Part shown: in pieces, positions 21,701 through 29,882 of the stretch
How positions within the stretch are numbered: the first letter of the stretch is position 1
How the letters are laid out: every line of letters starts with the position of its first letter
Assembly: GCA_949775045.1 (NCBI GenBank)
Contig: OX459095.1
Location: 26,334,978-26,398,977, forward strand
Origin: Metridium senile
Lineage: Eukaryota > Cnidaria > Anthozoa > Actiniaria > Metridiidae
Direction of reading: 5' to 3'
DNA: 64,000 nt
The notes under the pieces: model-generated
The model's input: the letters and a program-made list of their open reading frames with translations, nothing else
What the model was told of the DNA's origin: nothing
The model's database searches: none
Program-made: the position numbers and the translations under genes

Positions 21701-24700
21701 TATCACGTTGCAGCAAATTGGCTGGGCGATCTCTGGGAGGGTAGTTGGAGGGCCTTTGTAGGGCTCTTCTTTACAGAGCTTATGTGTGGCCACACATTTT
21801 GTCCACTCGATCCTATCTTCCATTATAATACGAAGAACGTTATGAACGCTACCAAAGTTGGAATATTCTGGAAAATCACCTGTTCCTTCCAATCTGCCTC
21901 TGTCACTTTTGAAAAGATCGTCATTGAAAAAACAATCCGAGGTTTTCCCGATTTTGAATCGGCCTTGCGAACGTACAAAAAAATCTAGTAGAGCTAGGCG
22001 TCCCAATCTGGCATTGAAACCGTTGAGTTTTTTGAATTTTTCCCTCCTAATGACAAACGGCCCATTTACTAGATTGCATAATTGAATCATACTAAGCCTC
22101 ATGTTTGAAAAATGAAACTTTTTGATCTTGCCAGTGTTTCTGATTTGAATACTCCACTCTCGCTTAAGAAAATTACACCAAGTTGAATTAAACAAACCTT
22201 TCCATTCCTCTCTCAACTTGAAACTTTTGGGGTTTTGGGGATTTTCCCTGTTTAGTTTCTGCGGTAAACAAGCGATGCCATCGAAATCACCTAGGCTATT
22301 TAACAAGCTACCAGCCGTCATTGCTGCTCTCTGATCACGCTCCTTGATCCATTTTTTGTTGTTTTCCATCTTTAATATCCGAGGGATGACGAGTACAAAT
22401 GGTGCATTGTTGAGACGAGTTGGAAAGGAGTATTCAGAATAATCTATAACAGCGAAGTTTTTTTCAAATGTGCCGTTGAGGCTCTTATAGCTTAAATCAT
22501 TCGAAGCGTGACTCGTATTTCTCTTTTTTCGGTTCGTTTTGGTTGATTCTATGAAGGCTGTCCTTGTCTTTTGTTGTAAGAACGACAGCCCTTTATTGTC
22601 GTCGGTTATTCCACCATTTTGCGTTTGACGAAAGGCGTTTTCGGTAATCATTTCGGCCCCAAGTTTCGTTTGTGGAGTTCCTCTAACATTTCGGTTTGTT
22701 TTGGTGGATTCTGTGAGGGCTGTCCTCGTCTTTTGTTGTAAGAACGACCGCCCTTTATTGTCGATTATTATTCCACCATTTTTCGTTTGACGAAAGCCGT
22801 TTTCCTTACTCATTTGGGCAAGTTTCGTTTGCAAAGTTTCTTTGCCATTTCGGTTCGTTTTTTTCGATTCTTTAAAGGCTGTCCTCGTATTTTGTTGTTG
22901 TAAGAACAACGGCTTTTTGTAGGCTGATTGATCGTTACCCTGGTGATCTGTGAAAGCCCACAGATAAGTTAGAACCATGAGGCTGAATATCAACGCAGAT
23001 ATGAAGAGGACACGTGCTCTTGATCTGATCATTGCTTCTAAAGGACAAATATTGATGTTAAGATAACAAAGATTACCGTTACGTTTGATAATGGTTTGAT
23101 TATGATGTGATGTGATGGCAATGGTGATGGTGATGATGATGATGAAGACACTGAAGTTATACAGCCAACGCCCTTCACGCATAAACACTAAACTTGAACT
23201 TTTACTGAGCGCGGTTCTCAGTCACACGTGGCCAACTAGACCTTAAACAAACACAGACGAAAAATAGAGTTTTGGTGGTAGTCAATCAACTCTATTTCCA
23301 AGGTAACACAGACAGACCTTTCTGTTACCAATGTGTAATCGGCGATAAATTCTCAACACGAACAATTTGTGTAAATTAGATCTAATTTTGATATAATTAA
23401 AGGTTCTATTTGTGTTTTCAGTTTGCGAAACATTTTTTTCCCTAGTATTCCATGACCTCGATTTCTGCGTAACGACTAGCTGATCGCTGATTTGAAACCG
23501 AACTTTGTGTTGCCATGGAAATACAGTTGATTGACAAAATGAATATTCGATTATTCAAAATGAGCATTCGATTATTCAAAATGAATATCCAAATCTTTGT
23601 TTTCAAAGTTGAAAATATATATATGATCAAGAAAAGGAAATCTATGTCATATTTCTAATTATTATTATATAAACTTCAGTGAAATATCAGGTGATCTCCC
23701 GCGCGAAAAAGTGATATCTTAATTCACATTGTGAAAATAGCATGACGTTACAATCTATTTGTTAAGATTGTTAAGTATTTTTGATGCATATCTTGATAAA
23801 ACATTTGCTATTTTATTTGTCATGAGTTTATATAATAAACAGAACATTACATGGGCGCTTGGAGACACGGATTTGGACACGGACACTCGAAGGTAAAATC
23901 CGTATCTCCGCGCGCCAATGTAATACAGTAAAAATCCGCATATAAGTGGATTAAGAACCACTAGGCTAAAATTTTCTTTTTAAGCACCTGTTAAAAAAGA
24001 ACCACTTAAAGCTTAAAAAAACTAGACTGGTTCTTATATGAAAGGTTTCAAGATTTATTTGGTCATTTGAAGTTGAGTCTGAATATGACCAAATTTAAAA
24101 TCAATGCAAGAAAAATGTTTTACAAATGTATTATCAGTTAGTTCTCAATGAGAATACATTCATCATTCAGATGCTTCTACATAACAATTTATATAACATA
24201 AAAAAAAACACTATATAAGGGAAATTGTTTTTGCTTTGTAAATAAGAACCAGTTAAGAACCGCCTAATTTCTCACTAAATACCAATTATATAAGAACCAC
24301 TTTAGCCTAACCTGGAAAAATAGTGGTTCTTATATGCGGGTTTTTACTGTATCCTCTATTTAAGAAAATTCGAATTTAGTTTGCTTGTGTGAATATTGAA
24401 ATATTTATTTTGAATATTCGAATAGTCAATCGTTCAAAATATGTTCATGCATAAAGTGCGCGTTGCCCTACTCCTATAATAATAGGGGAAACACAGACCC
24501 ACACTTACCTCTAAATTACACTGTAAAAATTGATATTTTAGCACAAAACTCTACTCAGATGTTGATTTTTAGCGAGTAATCGTATTGGTGATGGAGACTA
24601 CGTGGTGGTAAAAGGGTGGACAAGGGGTAACGCGTGACGCGTGATTTAATAATCATAATAATAAGTGATTTAGGGATAAGTGCGTGATTCGTGAAAATAA

Positions 24701-27700
24701 CGAACTTTAGTCCGTGATTCGTGAGTTCTATGTTGATCGTGACGCGTGATTCCCTTCATAATATGTACGTGATTCGTGATCCCCATATCAATTAGCTCCA
24801 TTTCGTGCAAGAGTTTTGTCTATATATGTCGACTCACCCTCGTTCCCAGGCCCTTATCACTTCGCTTTTGATGACTATACAGTAAACACCCGCAGTTAAT
24901 TAAGAACCTTTATTACCTGTGGCCAGCGGTAGCGGCCCACAGGTCTTAAAATGCAGCTCGTTCCTTCTTCACTACTTCAATGTCGCGTTTTAGACGAGCC
25001 CTTGATCAATGTGTCAGCAGTAATCATGCACTGTGTTGTGGGCTTCCTGTGGTCCCATCATGCCTTTCACCAATCACATGTAATTTTCGAGTGTCATTAC
25101 GGTAAATAAAGCTGTGAAATACCGATGATAATATGGACTATTTTGACCGAAATATGTACCATTACAACGGGAATCTAGCATTCTTTACTCGTCAGATTGT
25201 GGTGTTCCGCAAGGCTCTGTACTAGGGCCTCTCCTGTTTCTATTATACATTAATGATTTTCAAAACTCATCTTCTAAATTTGATTTTCACCTCTTTGCTG
25301 ACGATTCTAATCTTTTTTATAAAGATAAGAACTTGACTTCATTGGAATCTACTGTAAATGAACAGCTCTTGGCTTTGTGCGAACAAACTTTCTCTCAATA
25401 TAGAGAAATCAAACTTCGTAATCTTTCATCCGCCGCAAAAGAAACTATCTTATGACCTAGATGTATATATCAATAACAAATGTCTTAAACAAGAAACTAA
25501 CATTAAATATTTAGGCGTTGTTTTAGACAATCACCTTAGTTGGAAATCCCACATTGCTCTTGTTTGCAGTAAAATCAAAAAGAGCATTGGGATTATCAGT
25601 AAGGCTCGTCATTATCTAAATCTATCTATTCTGTGCACCTTATATTACTCTCTAGTTTATCCTTACCTTATTTACGGCATTGTTGTATGGGGTCACACAT
25701 ACGAATCTACCATTAAACCACTTCTTATCTTACAAAAGAAATTGATACGAATAATGACTTTCAGTGACTTTAAGGCACATACTAACCCTATGTTTCTGAA
25801 ACTAAAAATCCTAAAACTTCCAGAACTTGTTCATTTATACACTGGTCTGTTCATGTATGATCTCCATATGGAAAATCTACCGAACTGTTTTTCTTCCTTT
25901 TTTACCCAAGTGAAACAAAAACATAACTATAATACTAGATTGGCTTCCAAGTGTTCCTTTTCGCTTCCAAAAGTAAGAACTAATTTTGGTAAATTCAATA
26001 TAAGATATTCGGGAGCAAAATGCTGGAATTCAATTGATGAAACTCTAAAAAAAAACAAAAAAATAGAAATAAATTTAAAGAGAGGCTGAGTGATGAATTA
26101 CTCCGCTCATACTCTAGCTGAGATTATTCATATTTCTATAAGTCATATCTTAAAAGTTTGATCTACCTAGGTTAGCCCTTGTGGTTATTGTAGACAGCTT
26201 GTACCACTTATTTAAGTCTTTAAATATAATTGTAATTCTTTTTTATTTAATTATTGGTACTGAATAAACGATTGTTGTTGTTGTTGTTGTTGTTGTAAGC
26301 TACATTTTATTGACGAAGAGATCTTAAACTCTGAGATCGCCACCCCTTCCATTCGTGTGTTCTCTAGATAGCGTGAAAATGTTTTGCTAAAAATAACTGC
26401 AGGCCACAGGTCAACCCTGCAATCAGGGTCTCGTTCATAATTAGTTGATTGAGTGCGCGTGGTATTGCATTAGATACTGTGCGCATCATGTTATCCGCTT
26501 CGGTGATTTCTACCCATGCTACCTTTCGGTCTAGTCGCGTAGACTTGAAGCCTATTGACGACAATGTTTTTTGAATTGACTGTATCTATTTTCAAATCTA
26601 ACACAAGATGTTCCATTTCTAGGATAAATACTTCTGTATTCACCTGATGTTCATTTGCCTGGTTGCTGTGTTGAGTATCCTCACTGCAGCTATACCTTCA
26701 ACCAAACTGTCAACATACAACTTTGCATGTTCCCTGGGAAGTCTTGGGATCTTCGTTATCTTACAACTGATATGTGGTATCGTCATATTTTTAAAGGTCA
26801 GTAATAGATGAACAACGTTGTGATAAGGGACGAACCAGTCGATATTTGATGGGGGGAGGGGGTGGGGCCTCGATATTTTTTTTTCCTCCCTCAAATACAC
26901 CAAATCAAAACATGGCGTCCAATTTTAATAACTATTGTTCTTGACTGGCTAGCCTCGCATACATGTGAAAACTCCATTGTGTTTCAACATGAACTCGAGG
27001 CTTGCCAGTCAAGAACAATAGCTATAAAAATTGGACGTCATATTTCGATTCGGTCTATGTGGCACGAATTTTTTGATAGTTCGCAGGATAATTGTTTACC
27101 ATATTTGACATCTTTTACGATATTCTTTTGGGGATTTAACCCACCCCACCCGGCATATCAAATGGTCCGTCCCTTATATTAGACGTTTTCACACTATGAT
27201 GGACAGGTCGTCTTGTGATTTAACCCACCCCCGGGCCAGCTGGCATATCAAATGGTCCGTCCCTTATATTAGACGTTTTCACACTATGATGGACAGATCG
27301 TCATATGATGGACAAATCGTCTTGTGATTTAACCCACCCCCGGGCCAGCTGGCATATCAAATGGTCCGTCCCTTAATTAGATTAATTAGACGTTTTCACA
27401 CTAGTAGACGGACAAATCGTTTTATGATGGACAGATATTCTTATGATGGACAGGTCGTCTTATGATGGACAGGTCGTCTTATGATGGACAGATCGTCTTA
27501 TGATGGACAGGTCGTCTTATGATGGACAGGTCGTCTTATGATGGACAGATCGTCTTATGATGGACAAATCTTCTTATGATGGACAGGTCGTCTTATGATG
27601 GACAGATCGTCTTATGATGGACAGGTCGTCTTATGATGGACAGGTCGTCTTATGATGGACAGATCGTCTTATGATGGACAGGTCGTCTTATGATGGACAG

Positions 27701-28828
27701 ATCGTCTTATGATGGACAGGTCGTCTTATGATGGACAGGTCGTCTTATGATGGACAGATCGTCTTATGATGGACAAATCTTCTTATGATGGACAGGTCGT
27801 CTTATGATGGACAGATCGTCTTATGATGGACAGGTCGTCTTATGATGGACAGATCGTCTTATGATGGACAGGTCGTCTTATGATGGACAGATCGTCTTAT
27901 GATGGACAGGTCGTCTTATGATGGACAGATCGTCTTATGATGGACAGGTCGTCTTATGATGGACAGATCGTCTTATGATTGACAGGTCGTCTTATGATGG
28001 ACAGGTCGTCTTATGATGGACAGATCGTCTTATGATGGACAGGTCGTCTTATGATGGACAGATCGTCTTATGATTGACAGGTCGTCTTATGATGGACAGA
28101 TCGTCTTATGATGGACAGGTCGTCTTATGATGGACAGGTCGTCTTATGATGGACAGATCGTCTTATGATGGACAAATCCTCTTATGATGGACAGGTCGTC
28201 TTATGATGGACAGGTCGTCTTCTGATGGACATATCGTCTTGTGTGAGAACGGGACGAACACAAGACGACAAAGTTCTCTGATTTCGTTGAACTCACAACA
28301 TAATGTTTTCTTTTTCAGCAACGAGCGGCCAGCCAAATGGAGTCAAAGTATCATGCTATTTACCAGGTACTCTTTACAAATCATATCAAATTAGTTAAGA
28401 TATGGATAAGAACGATAGATAATATAATCGATATTATCGATAATATAATGACATTTGTAATACCGTAAAAAAATTTTGATTTAACTTTATTGACGTTTCG
28501 AGCTTTACCCCTTCGTCCGACGAAGCTCGAAACGTCAGTAAAGTTAAGTCAACATTTTTTACGCTGTTACAAATTTCATTATATTATCTATCGTTTATAT
28601 CAAACACCGACGCAGCCTATATTAGTTTACTCGCTAGTTTCCATTTCCATTAAGATATGGATAAGCAATCTTCTCAGTGATCATCCATTATTGTCACGTG
28701 TTTTTGAGCTGCATGCAGCTTTGGTTTCAGCTTTGATTAGGGAGAAGGAGATTAGGAATCTTGAACATGGTATCCTGACTCAATTTAAAAAAAACGAATG
28801 CACCAATTCAATCTTTGTGCGCATTTGA
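12735..28828 (+). CDS. Pentameric ligand-gated ion channel lacking Cys-loop cysteines, 5' incomplete
   Basis: Exons: 12735-12863, 13648-13845, 14407-14667, 15117-15260, 26623-26796 and 28319-28366, with a tentative last exon 28655-28828. The introns are GT-AG and all phase 0. The first six exons give 318 residues. The extracellular part shows ATWVDPNLQ, EWNPKIIFIND and LSDFPMDFQEL. The last is the Cys-loop position, but neither cysteine is present, as in bacterial-type channels. M1 spans HYFWSIALLMFFITG, M2 follows TSNQ, then IFKFAVSRNLP and LLDKYFC lead into M3, and LGIFVILQLICGIVIFL is M4. The predicted role is a ligand-gated ion channel at the plasma membrane; ligand and ion selectivity cannot be read. 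The signal-peptide exon was not found. Intron 4 (15261-26622) is 11.4 kb and hosts a gene on the other strand. Confidence 0.85.
13019..13155. repeat. GGCCGGTTGTAC-type MITE, copy 1
   Basis: Ends GCGCCGGTTGTACCAAGC and CTTCGTACAACTGGCC are inverted. The interior carries several variants of TATCCA-GGATAA. It lies in intron 1 of the channel gene. Confidence 0.7.
14077..14217. repeat. GGCCGGTTGTAC-type MITE, copy 2
   Basis: GGGGCCGGTTGTGCAAAGGG is mirrored by CCCTTCGTACAACCGCCCCC. Same family and internal TTATCC-GGATAA motifs as 13019-13155; it lies in the next intron of the channel gene. Confidence 0.75.
14735..14756. repeat. Poly-G run of about 22
   Basis: Uninterrupted G homopolymer in the channel intron after 14667. 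Similar runs occur near 20961 and at 37948-37975. Length is unreliable in most sequencing data. Confidence 0.9.
15425..15565. repeat. CCTCCGCAGGC-family MITE, degraded copy
   Basis: The right end GCCTGCGGAGGAGGCTAG and the internal CCACAGGAAGCCCGA match the better copies at 34789-34907 and 61544-61707. The left end is degraded. Confidence 0.55.
15691..15733. repeat. (ATTC)n microsatellite
   Basis: About nine ATTC repeats passing into GATC repeats, within the long channel intron. Confidence 0.85.
16207..16648 (+). repeat. Interspersed repeat with an empty LINE site, copy 1
   Basis: This 440-bp block (TATTACCTGTGGCCAGCGG to CAGGGTCTCGTT) is nearly identical to 24907-26437 minus its LINE insertion. 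The join GTCAGATTGTTGGTAAGC at 16498-16513 is the unoccupied form of the insertion site. The flank at 16120-16205 reappears inverted beside the second copy at 26495-26580, which suggests the complete element has about 90-bp inverted ends. Confidence 0.8.
17480..17866. repeat. MITE with about 45-bp terminal inverted repeats
   Basis: ATTGGCCAATACCAAAAC and AGGACTGGGTACTAGTTT on the left are matched in reverse on the right (AAACTAGTACCCAGTCCT to GGTATTGGCCAAT). Length 387 bp. The frame inside at 17570-17893 resembles no known protein. Confidence 0.85.
17914..18055. repeat. TAGCATGTAATATATTC-type MITE
   Basis: Inverted ends CTCGATAGCATGTAATATA and AAATAACATGCTATCAAGG. A diverged relative split by a nested insertion is at 34645-34926; both keep CCTTAAATTACCGC inside. 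Confidence 0.75.
18461..18682. repeat. MITE with about 50-bp inverted ends
   Basis: CCAGTTTCACATTTTCTAGC with CACCGCTGTACTATTTGGC at the left is matched by GTACAGCGGTGCTAGATAAC with ATGAAACTGG at the right. A solitary end of the same family lies at 21032-21064, next to the LicD-type gene. Confidence 0.85.
18690..18964. repeat. Foldback MITE with long inverted arms
   Basis: AATAGGCCTTTTGCAACAAC followed by AGGTCACGTGACCCTACCCC is mirrored at the right end, and the match continues through the GAAAAGAGCACCTC region, so most of the 275 bp can pair. It directly follows the element at 18461-18682. Confidence 0.9.
19284..19515 (+). repeat. Interspersed repeat, copy in plus orientation
   Basis: Homologous in reverse orientation to 55175-55405. 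Shared blocks include GGGGGATAGAATCGCC, AATGGTAATTTCAACTAAAT, ACATAACATACATAAA (reverse) and the GGCATTTTGTTGTCATTTCT segment. Family unknown. Confidence 0.75.
19567..19747. repeat. Perfect 62-bp inverted repeat with a 57-nt loop
   Basis: 19567-19628 and 19686-19747 are exact reverse complements over all 62 positions by manual comparison. The loop contains GACTCACGACGCGCAGCGG. A diverged echo of the arm (ATCACTGTTGTCTGGACTCT) is at 20449, so this may be part of a larger element ending near 20520. Confidence 0.9.
20722..20890. repeat. About 31-bp tandem repeat
   Basis: Roughly five to six units of AAATGAATATCATGCACAAC followed by a run of A and CTTG. It lies downstream of the LicD-type gene. 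Confidence 0.85.
21110..23032 (-). CDS. LicD/fukutin-type phosphotransferase, intronless, nested in the channel intron
   Basis: The start at 23032 gives 640 residues and fits a type II membrane protein: RSRAR then a hydrophobic anchor at 9-27. The open frame extends 52 codons upstream, but a TAG acceptor-like site lies just before this ATG, so the upstream part is probably a 5' untranslated intron. Residues 42-170 are about two and a half copies of a unit with FLQQKTRTA and ESTKTNR. The region near 210-370 (FVLVIPRI, GPFVIRRE, LALLDFFVRS) resembles the N-terminal half of FKRP-like proteins. The LicD core is GTLLGGERSESIIPYTRDVD (468-487) with the Asp-x-Asp of the family. Family members transfer phospho-alditols or phosphocholine in the Golgi; the exact donor is unknown. 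The lack of coding introns suggests a possible retrocopy. Confidence 0.85.
   Translation of the reverse strand: MIRSRARVLFISALIFSLMVLTYLWAFTDHQGNDQSAYKKPLFLQQQNTRTAFKESKKTNRNGKETLQTKLAQMSKENGFRQTKNGGIIIDNKGRSFLQQKTRTALTESTKTNRNVRGTPQTKLGAEMITENAFRQTQNGGITDDNKGLSFLQQKTRTAFIESTKTNRKKRNTSHASNDLSYKSLNGTFEKNFAVIDYSEYSFPTRLNNAPFVLVIPRILKMENNKKWIKERDQRAAMTAGSLLNSLGDFDGIACLPQKLNRENPQNPKSFKLREEWKGLFNSTWCNFLKREWSIQIRNTGKIKKFHFSNMRLSMIQLCNLVNGPFVIRREKFKKLNGFNARLGRLALLDFFVRSQGRFKIGKTSDCFFNDDLFKSDRGRLEGTGDFPEYSNFGSVHNVLRIIMEDRIEWTKCVATHKLCKEEPYKGPPTTLPEIAQPICCNVILGQILKDIVEVMNKRWIQYRVLFGTLLGGERSESIIPYTRDVDFTLDKKYAQNQESYATLQKYFGNKYFISGHSFIDFPRLISLMPAHLNITTGRFFKNEYDLEGDRFFSEAVNKSVEDFLPFESTEWITRPYADFYEVEDKLWDGSSTTVINGETYDTIKMKHEMLGKWYGSGWKTPALKRYHSHSDQGQALDKK
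23924..24353. mobile_element. Non-autonomous Tc1/mariner-like element
   Basis: Inverted ends TACAGTAAAAATCCGCATAT and ATATGCGGGTTTTTACTGTA bound 430 bp. CAGT...ACTG termini flanked by TA fit the Tc1/mariner pattern. The interior repeats TTAAGAACCAC and TTCTTATATG and has no reading frame. Another end of the family, TACAGTAAACACCCGC, is at 24878. Confidence 0.8.
24600..24800. repeat. Degenerate GTGATTCGTGA repeat cluster
   Basis: Multiple irregular copies of GTGATTCGTGA and GACGCGTGATT occur over about 200 bp. Origin unknown. Confidence 0.6.
25201..26089 (+). pseudogene. Reverse transcriptase fragment, frameshifted
   Basis: The first frame reads GVPQGSVLGPLLFLLYINDF and then FADDSNLF, the catalytic Asp-Asp box of non-LTR reverse transcriptases. 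Near 25360 the coding frame shifts to one that runs to 26089 with WLCANKLSLN, IKYLGVVLDNHLSWKSHI and YGIVVWGHTY, the usual thumb and C-terminal region. The endonuclease and the N-terminal fingers are missing. The frameshift and truncation make it non-functional. Confidence 0.9.
25201..26296 (+). mobile_element. 5'-truncated non-LTR retrotransposon (LINE) insertion
   Basis: The fragment begins within the reverse transcriptase palm and ends in a (TTG)n tail at 26270-26296, typical of a 3' end of a LINE that has lost its 5' part. The host repeat is continuous across the junction in the paralogous empty site at 16498-16513. No clear long target duplication is visible. Confidence 0.88.
26917..27042. 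repeat. Inverted-repeat MITE
   Basis: CTATTGTTCTTGACTGGCTA with GCCTCG is mirrored by CGAGGCTTGCCAGTC with AAGAACAATAG; the flanking CCAATTTT/AAAATTGG is also inverted. A related half is at 13905-13925. Confidence 0.8.
27125..27410. repeat. Direct repeats of about 100 bp preceding the 19-bp array
   Basis: Three diverged copies share GATTTAACCCACCCC, GGCATATCAAATGGTCCGTC, and TAGACGTTTTCACACTA, each followed by a short run of ATGATGGACAG units. This seems to be the junction where the minisatellite began. Confidence 0.8.
27410..28240. repeat. 19-bp minisatellite
   Basis: About 43 units of CTTATGATGGACAGGTCGT, alternating between GGTCGT and GATCGT variants. It lies in the channel intron between 26796 and 28319 and ends about 80 bp before the exon at 28319. 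Confidence 0.95.
28411..28649. mobile_element. 239-bp element with 16-bp target duplication, copy 2
   Basis: TTAAGATATGGATAAG occurs immediately left (28395-28410) and right (28650-28665) of the element. The interior has the palindromic core and tail of 7222-7430. It has no matching terminal inverted repeats, so a long target duplication suggests SINE-like retroposition. The insertion splits what would otherwise be one open frame continuing the ion channel. Confidence 0.85.
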
Positions 28829-29385
28829 TCATATTTAAAATGTTAAAATGCGCACTTGTAATATTCGAAATCCTAAGTTGTTAAAATGTATAACTTAAAA
28901 CTTAAATGTCTATAGTTGTTGGGGATATATGTTGGTCTGATCCGCGGTTATTAAATTGTGTACGAGTATGATATATAGTTGTTGCTTTGAGGGAAAGTTT
29001 CGATTTTTGCTAAAAGATCAACTAACCTAAAGATGAATATTTTACATTTTGTTGCTGTTTGTATCCAGTTATTAGTCAAACATCGACGTTTTGACCATGT
29101 ACAAAGTAACATTTATTTGCATATTTGCACTTACTTGACAGTTATAGCATTCAAAATTATTCAAAAGAAGTACTTTGATGTTTACTTTACGACAAATTAA
29201 TTCAGCTCTAAATCTAAACACATTGAGATATCGAATGTTTTACAGTAAACTTCAGAAATGCCAATAACAACTCTCAATAACAACTCTCACAACAAGCCTC
29301 CTCACCGTCCTGTCAGATATGGGCTGCTTTCAGGTCCTGAACAATTAACTCTATTAAAGCACGGAGAACATAACCAAATTATCGT
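28829..29385. other. Downstream flank of the channel gene, no further gene seen
   Basis: AT-rich sequence without supportable exons. It is likely to contain the 3' untranslated region of the channel if the tentative last exon is right. Confidence 0.4.
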
Positions 29386-29517
29386 CTTTTACTCCGACGA
29401 AGGGCTAAAGTTCGAAACGTCAGTAAACTTAAATCAACATTTTTTTACGGTGTTACACATTTTATTATATTACCTATCGTTTATATCAAACACCGACGCA
29501 GCCTTTACTAGTTTACT
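29386..29517. repeat. Palindromic-core element, truncated copy 3
   Basis: Starts inside the core (ACTCCGACGAAGGGCTAAAG) and continues through ACGGTGTTACACATTTTA to the GACGCAGCC tail. The left half of the palindrome is missing. Confidence 0.7.
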
Positions 29518-29747
29518 GTTAGCGTTATATATGGTTAGGGTTAGAGCTGGCTCGATTCGGCTCATATGGTTTTGAATTATATTATATAGTGCCTTTGCTA
29601 AACTTTCCTCATTGCAAAACCGCCATAGTTGTATTTGATACTGATTGTATCAAGTTAAACTTTCGCGTGCACCGCTGAGAAGTGATCGCAGGCCCAAAAA
29701 TTCGTCTTTTCGCGAAAATTAAATTGGTACAAGGCTGAAAAAAAGAG

Positions 29748-29797
29748 AAAAATTTGGAACGCTTCACGAATTTGCGTGTCATCCTTGCGCAGGGGCC

Positions 29798-29840
<43 letters not shown>

Positions 29841-29853
29841 ACCGAAGTAGCAC
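29748..29853 (-). ncRNA. U6: U6 spliceosomal snRNA
   Basis: Read on the minus strand it starts GTGCTACTTCGGTAGCACAT (the 5' stem-loop) and contains the ACAGAGAAGATTAGCATGGC core, with the invariant ACAGAGA box that pairs with the 5' splice site. It then has CCCTGCGCAAGGATGACACG, the internal stem-loop, and CGTGAAGCGTTCC, and ends in a TTTTT pol III terminator. Length of about 106 nt is normal for U6. The stem closes without mismatch (GTGCTAC/GTAGCAC). Together with its correctly placed TATA box it appears functional. Confidence 0.97.
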
Positions 29854-29876
29854 AACCACTATAGATCATTTTAAAC

Positions 29877-29882
29877 TATATA
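29877..29882 (-). promoter_or_regulatory. U6 TATA box
   Basis: TATATA lies 24-29 bp upstream of the first U6 base, the standard spacing for pol III snRNA promoters. A proximal sequence element would be expected some 20 bp further up, in GCAAGAGGCTGATTCGGGG, but I cannot confirm its consensus. Confidence 0.8.

Larger units (their letters stand above)
24907..26437 (+). repeat. Interspersed repeat, copy 2, split by a LINE
   Basis: The left part (24907-25200) and right part (26297-26437) together match 16207-16648. The intervening 1.1 kb is the retrotransposon fragment. It continues to the right into an inverted copy of the flank seen left of copy 1. Confidence 0.8.

Noticed and set aside
26364..26564. 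66-codon minus-strand frame in repeat copy 2
   Set aside because: It spans the repeat and its inverted flank, which recur at 16120-16648, so it is repeat sequence rather than an exon.
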